The notes under the pieces were generated by a model. The model did not search any database. It had not been told where the DNA came from and worked only from the letters and a program-made list of their open reading frames with translations. The position numbers and the translations under genes are program-made. Positions 32,838 to 34,508 of a stretch of 34,508 bases of DNA are shown piece after piece; position 1 is the stretch's first letter; each line of letters begins with the position of its first letter. Origin of the DNA: Chloroflexota bacterium (lineage in GTDB: Bacteria; Chloroflexota; Anaerolineae; Promineifilales; Promineifilaceae); NCBI GenBank assembly GCA_013112725.1, contig JABFFZ010000063.1:1-34508 (forward strand), read 5' to 3'.

Positions 32838-34508
32838 ATGTCGGCATTGCTGCAAAATCGTTATCAGCTTGTGGAACCCATTGGCCATGGCGGTATGGGG
32901 GTGGTGTATCGCGCCCTGGATCGGCTGGCCGGGCAAGAGGTAGCCTTGAAACGGGTGATGGAGCGGGAAGAGATAGCAGAGGAGGACACGGCCGTACCCC
33001 TATCTCTCCTCTCTACCCACCGCTTCACCCGCCGTCTGGCTCTGGCCCAGGAGTTCCAATTGTTGGCCGGGCTGCGCCACCCGCACATCATCAGCGTGCT
33101 TGACTATGGTTTTGATGCTGACCGGATGCCTTTTTTCACCATGGATTTGCTGCCCGCCGCCCAAACCGTCGTCGAGGCTGGTCGCCGCTTGTCCCTTCCC
33201 GAACAGATCACCCTCATCATCCAGATGTTGCAAGCCCTCACTTACCTGTACTGGCGCGGCGTTTTGCACAATGATCTCAAACCGGCCAACGTGCTGGTGG
33301 TGGATGAGCAGATAAAGTTGCTCGATTTTGGCCTCTCTGCGGCTGCCGGGCAAAGCTCTGGCGGCGCCGGCACCTGGGCCTACATGGCCCCGGAAGTGAT
33401 GCGCGGCGGTAAGGTCGGCCAAAGCCCCTACAGCCGCGCCAGCGACCTGTTTGCGGTGGGGGTGATGGCGTATGAGATGATAGTGGGGCGACGGCCGTTT
33501 CCCACCATTGCGCCGTCCTTACCCGTGAACCAGATCTGGCGGTCTTGCCCGAAAACGAACTGCTGCGCGCCCTGTTTGCCCGCCTGTTAGCGCCTGATCC
33601 GGAGCGCCGTTTTGCCAGCGCCCCGGACGTCATCCATGCTCTATGCCAGGCCACCGGGCGCACCTTGCCGCCTGAAACCCAGGCCATCCGCGAGAGCTTT
33701 TTGCAGGCGGCCCAGTTCACCGGTCGTCAGGCGGAAATGCAGCAGTTAACCGGGCTGCTGGCTGCTGCCATTCGGGGCCATGGGGCGGCCTGGCTGATCG
33801 GCGGCGAGAGCGGCGTGGGTAAATCGTGCCCTGCTGCAAGAACTGGTAGCGGCGGCGCTGGTGCAGGGCATGTTGGTGCTGCGCGGCCAAAGTTTGCGCG
33901 AAGGCGGCCCGCCCTATGCCCTCTGGCACACGGCCGTGCGCCGCCTGGTTTTAGCCGCCCCTCTGGATGATCTGGAAGCCGGTTTGCTGGCTGCCGTAGC
34001 GTCTGGCCTGGAGCGGCTGCTCGACCGGCCTATCCCGGCCATATCCATTGATGCGCCAACTTTCCAGAAGCAGTTATCTGTTACTTTAACCGCCCTCTTT
34101 CGCCGCCAACGCCAGCCGGTGCTGCTGCTGCTGGAAGATTTGCAGTGGGCGCCGCCGGAAAGTCTGGCGCTGCTGGCGGAATTGGCGGCGGCGGCGGCCC
34201 ATTTGCCGCTGCTTATCCTGGGCGCTTACCGGGATGATGAAGCGCCTGACCTGCCCAGGCGCCTGGGTGGCCTGCCGGTTCTCAAAATTGGCCGGTTGCA
34301 GGCAGCGGAGATCAGCCAGTTATGCCTGGCCATGCTGGGCGAGGCCGGTTACAGCCCGGCGCTGCTGGCCTATCTGCAAAAAGAGAGCGAGGGCAACGCC
34401 TTTTTCCTGGTGGAATTGGTGCGGGCGCTGGCAGAAGCAGCCGGGCAGCTTGACCAGATTGGGCAGGCGGCGCTGACGCCAGGGCTGCTGCCGGGTGGGG
34501 CGCGCCAG
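32838..34508 (+). pseudogene. Ser/Thr protein kinase-AAA ATPase, two apparent frameshifts, truncated by the window edge
   Basis: The first frame (32838-33520) encodes a complete Hanks-type kinase domain: G-loop GHGGMGVVY, catalytic Lys38 in VALK, H144-N-D146-LKPAN, DFGLS and MAPEV. Near 33515-33525 the frame is lost; adding one C restores REPDLAVLPENELLRALFAR. At 33827-33830, just after Walker A GGESGVGKS, one extra C shifts the frame again. The third frame (33831 to the edge) continues as LLQELVAAALVQG and reaches the Walker B-like LLLLEDLQWAPPES, typical of the AAA_16/signal-transduction ATPases fused to kinases. Both breaks lie in C-runs, so sequencing error is as likely as real decay. HND in place of HRD makes it a non-RD kinase. 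Such fusions often end in TPR or sensor modules, outside this window. Confidence 0.78.

Overview
The window looks like a chromosomal segment from a Chloroflexota bacterium (Anaerolineae/Ardenticatenia-like). The strongest pointer is a form I RuBisCO large subunit with no small-subunit gene beside it. This is the hallmark of the form I' enzymes known from Chloroflexota such as 'Candidatus Promineofilum breve'. Other pointers are the moderately GC-rich coding sequence, proline/threonine-rich linkers in exported proteins, and intergenic spaces full of small hairpin repeats. The assignment is an inference from gene content, not from a marker gene.

Layout, left to right. (1) 1-121: start of an IS630-like transposase gene running off the left edge. 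(2) 282-5531, minus: a MarR regulator followed by an RND efflux pump that carries about 680 residues of repeats in its porter region. (3) 5691-8048, plus: a promoter candidate, a glmS ribozyme with an unusual insertion, and glmS. (4) 8127-10031: a membrane-anchored extracytoplasmic protein and, convergent to it, a small secreted protein. (5) 10268-13275, plus: ECF-like sigma factor, RskA-type anti-sigma factor and a three-repeat lipoprotein. (6) 13323-18278, minus: hypF-hypC-hypD-hypE for the hydrogenase Fe(CN)2CO ligands; hypA, hypB and hydrogenase subunits are absent. (7) 18371-23306, minus: a Calvin-cycle cluster, glpX remnant - rbcL - prk - rpe - class I aldolase. (8) 23447-24776, minus: a NarL-type response regulator and its soluble histidine kinase, just upstream of the Calvin genes. 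(9) 25039-29945, plus: a membrane-anchored zincin-like protein, an ATP-grasp ligase and a GH44 glycosidase. (10) 29931-30516: a gene-free mosaic of repeats. (11) 30517-32668, minus: two unrecognised genes (a C-terminally anchored membrane protein and a TPR-like protein). (12) 32838-34508, plus: a Ser/Thr kinase-AAA ATPase gene with two frameshifts, running off the right edge.

How it fits together: regions 6-8 are one long co-oriented block that pairs CO2 fixation (RuBisCO, PRK, Rpe, aldolase) with hydrogenase maturation and a two-component system. This fits H2-supported or mixotrophic growth, but the hydrogenase itself must lie elsewhere.

Two genome-wide-looking sequence features stand out. 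The palindromic octamer ACGGCCGT occurs about 64 times by hand count where about one is expected, in the manner of cyanobacterial HIP1. Nearly every intergenic gap also holds a hairpin built from reiterated 7- or 8-bp units; in two places 21-bp versions have entered hypF without breaking its frame.
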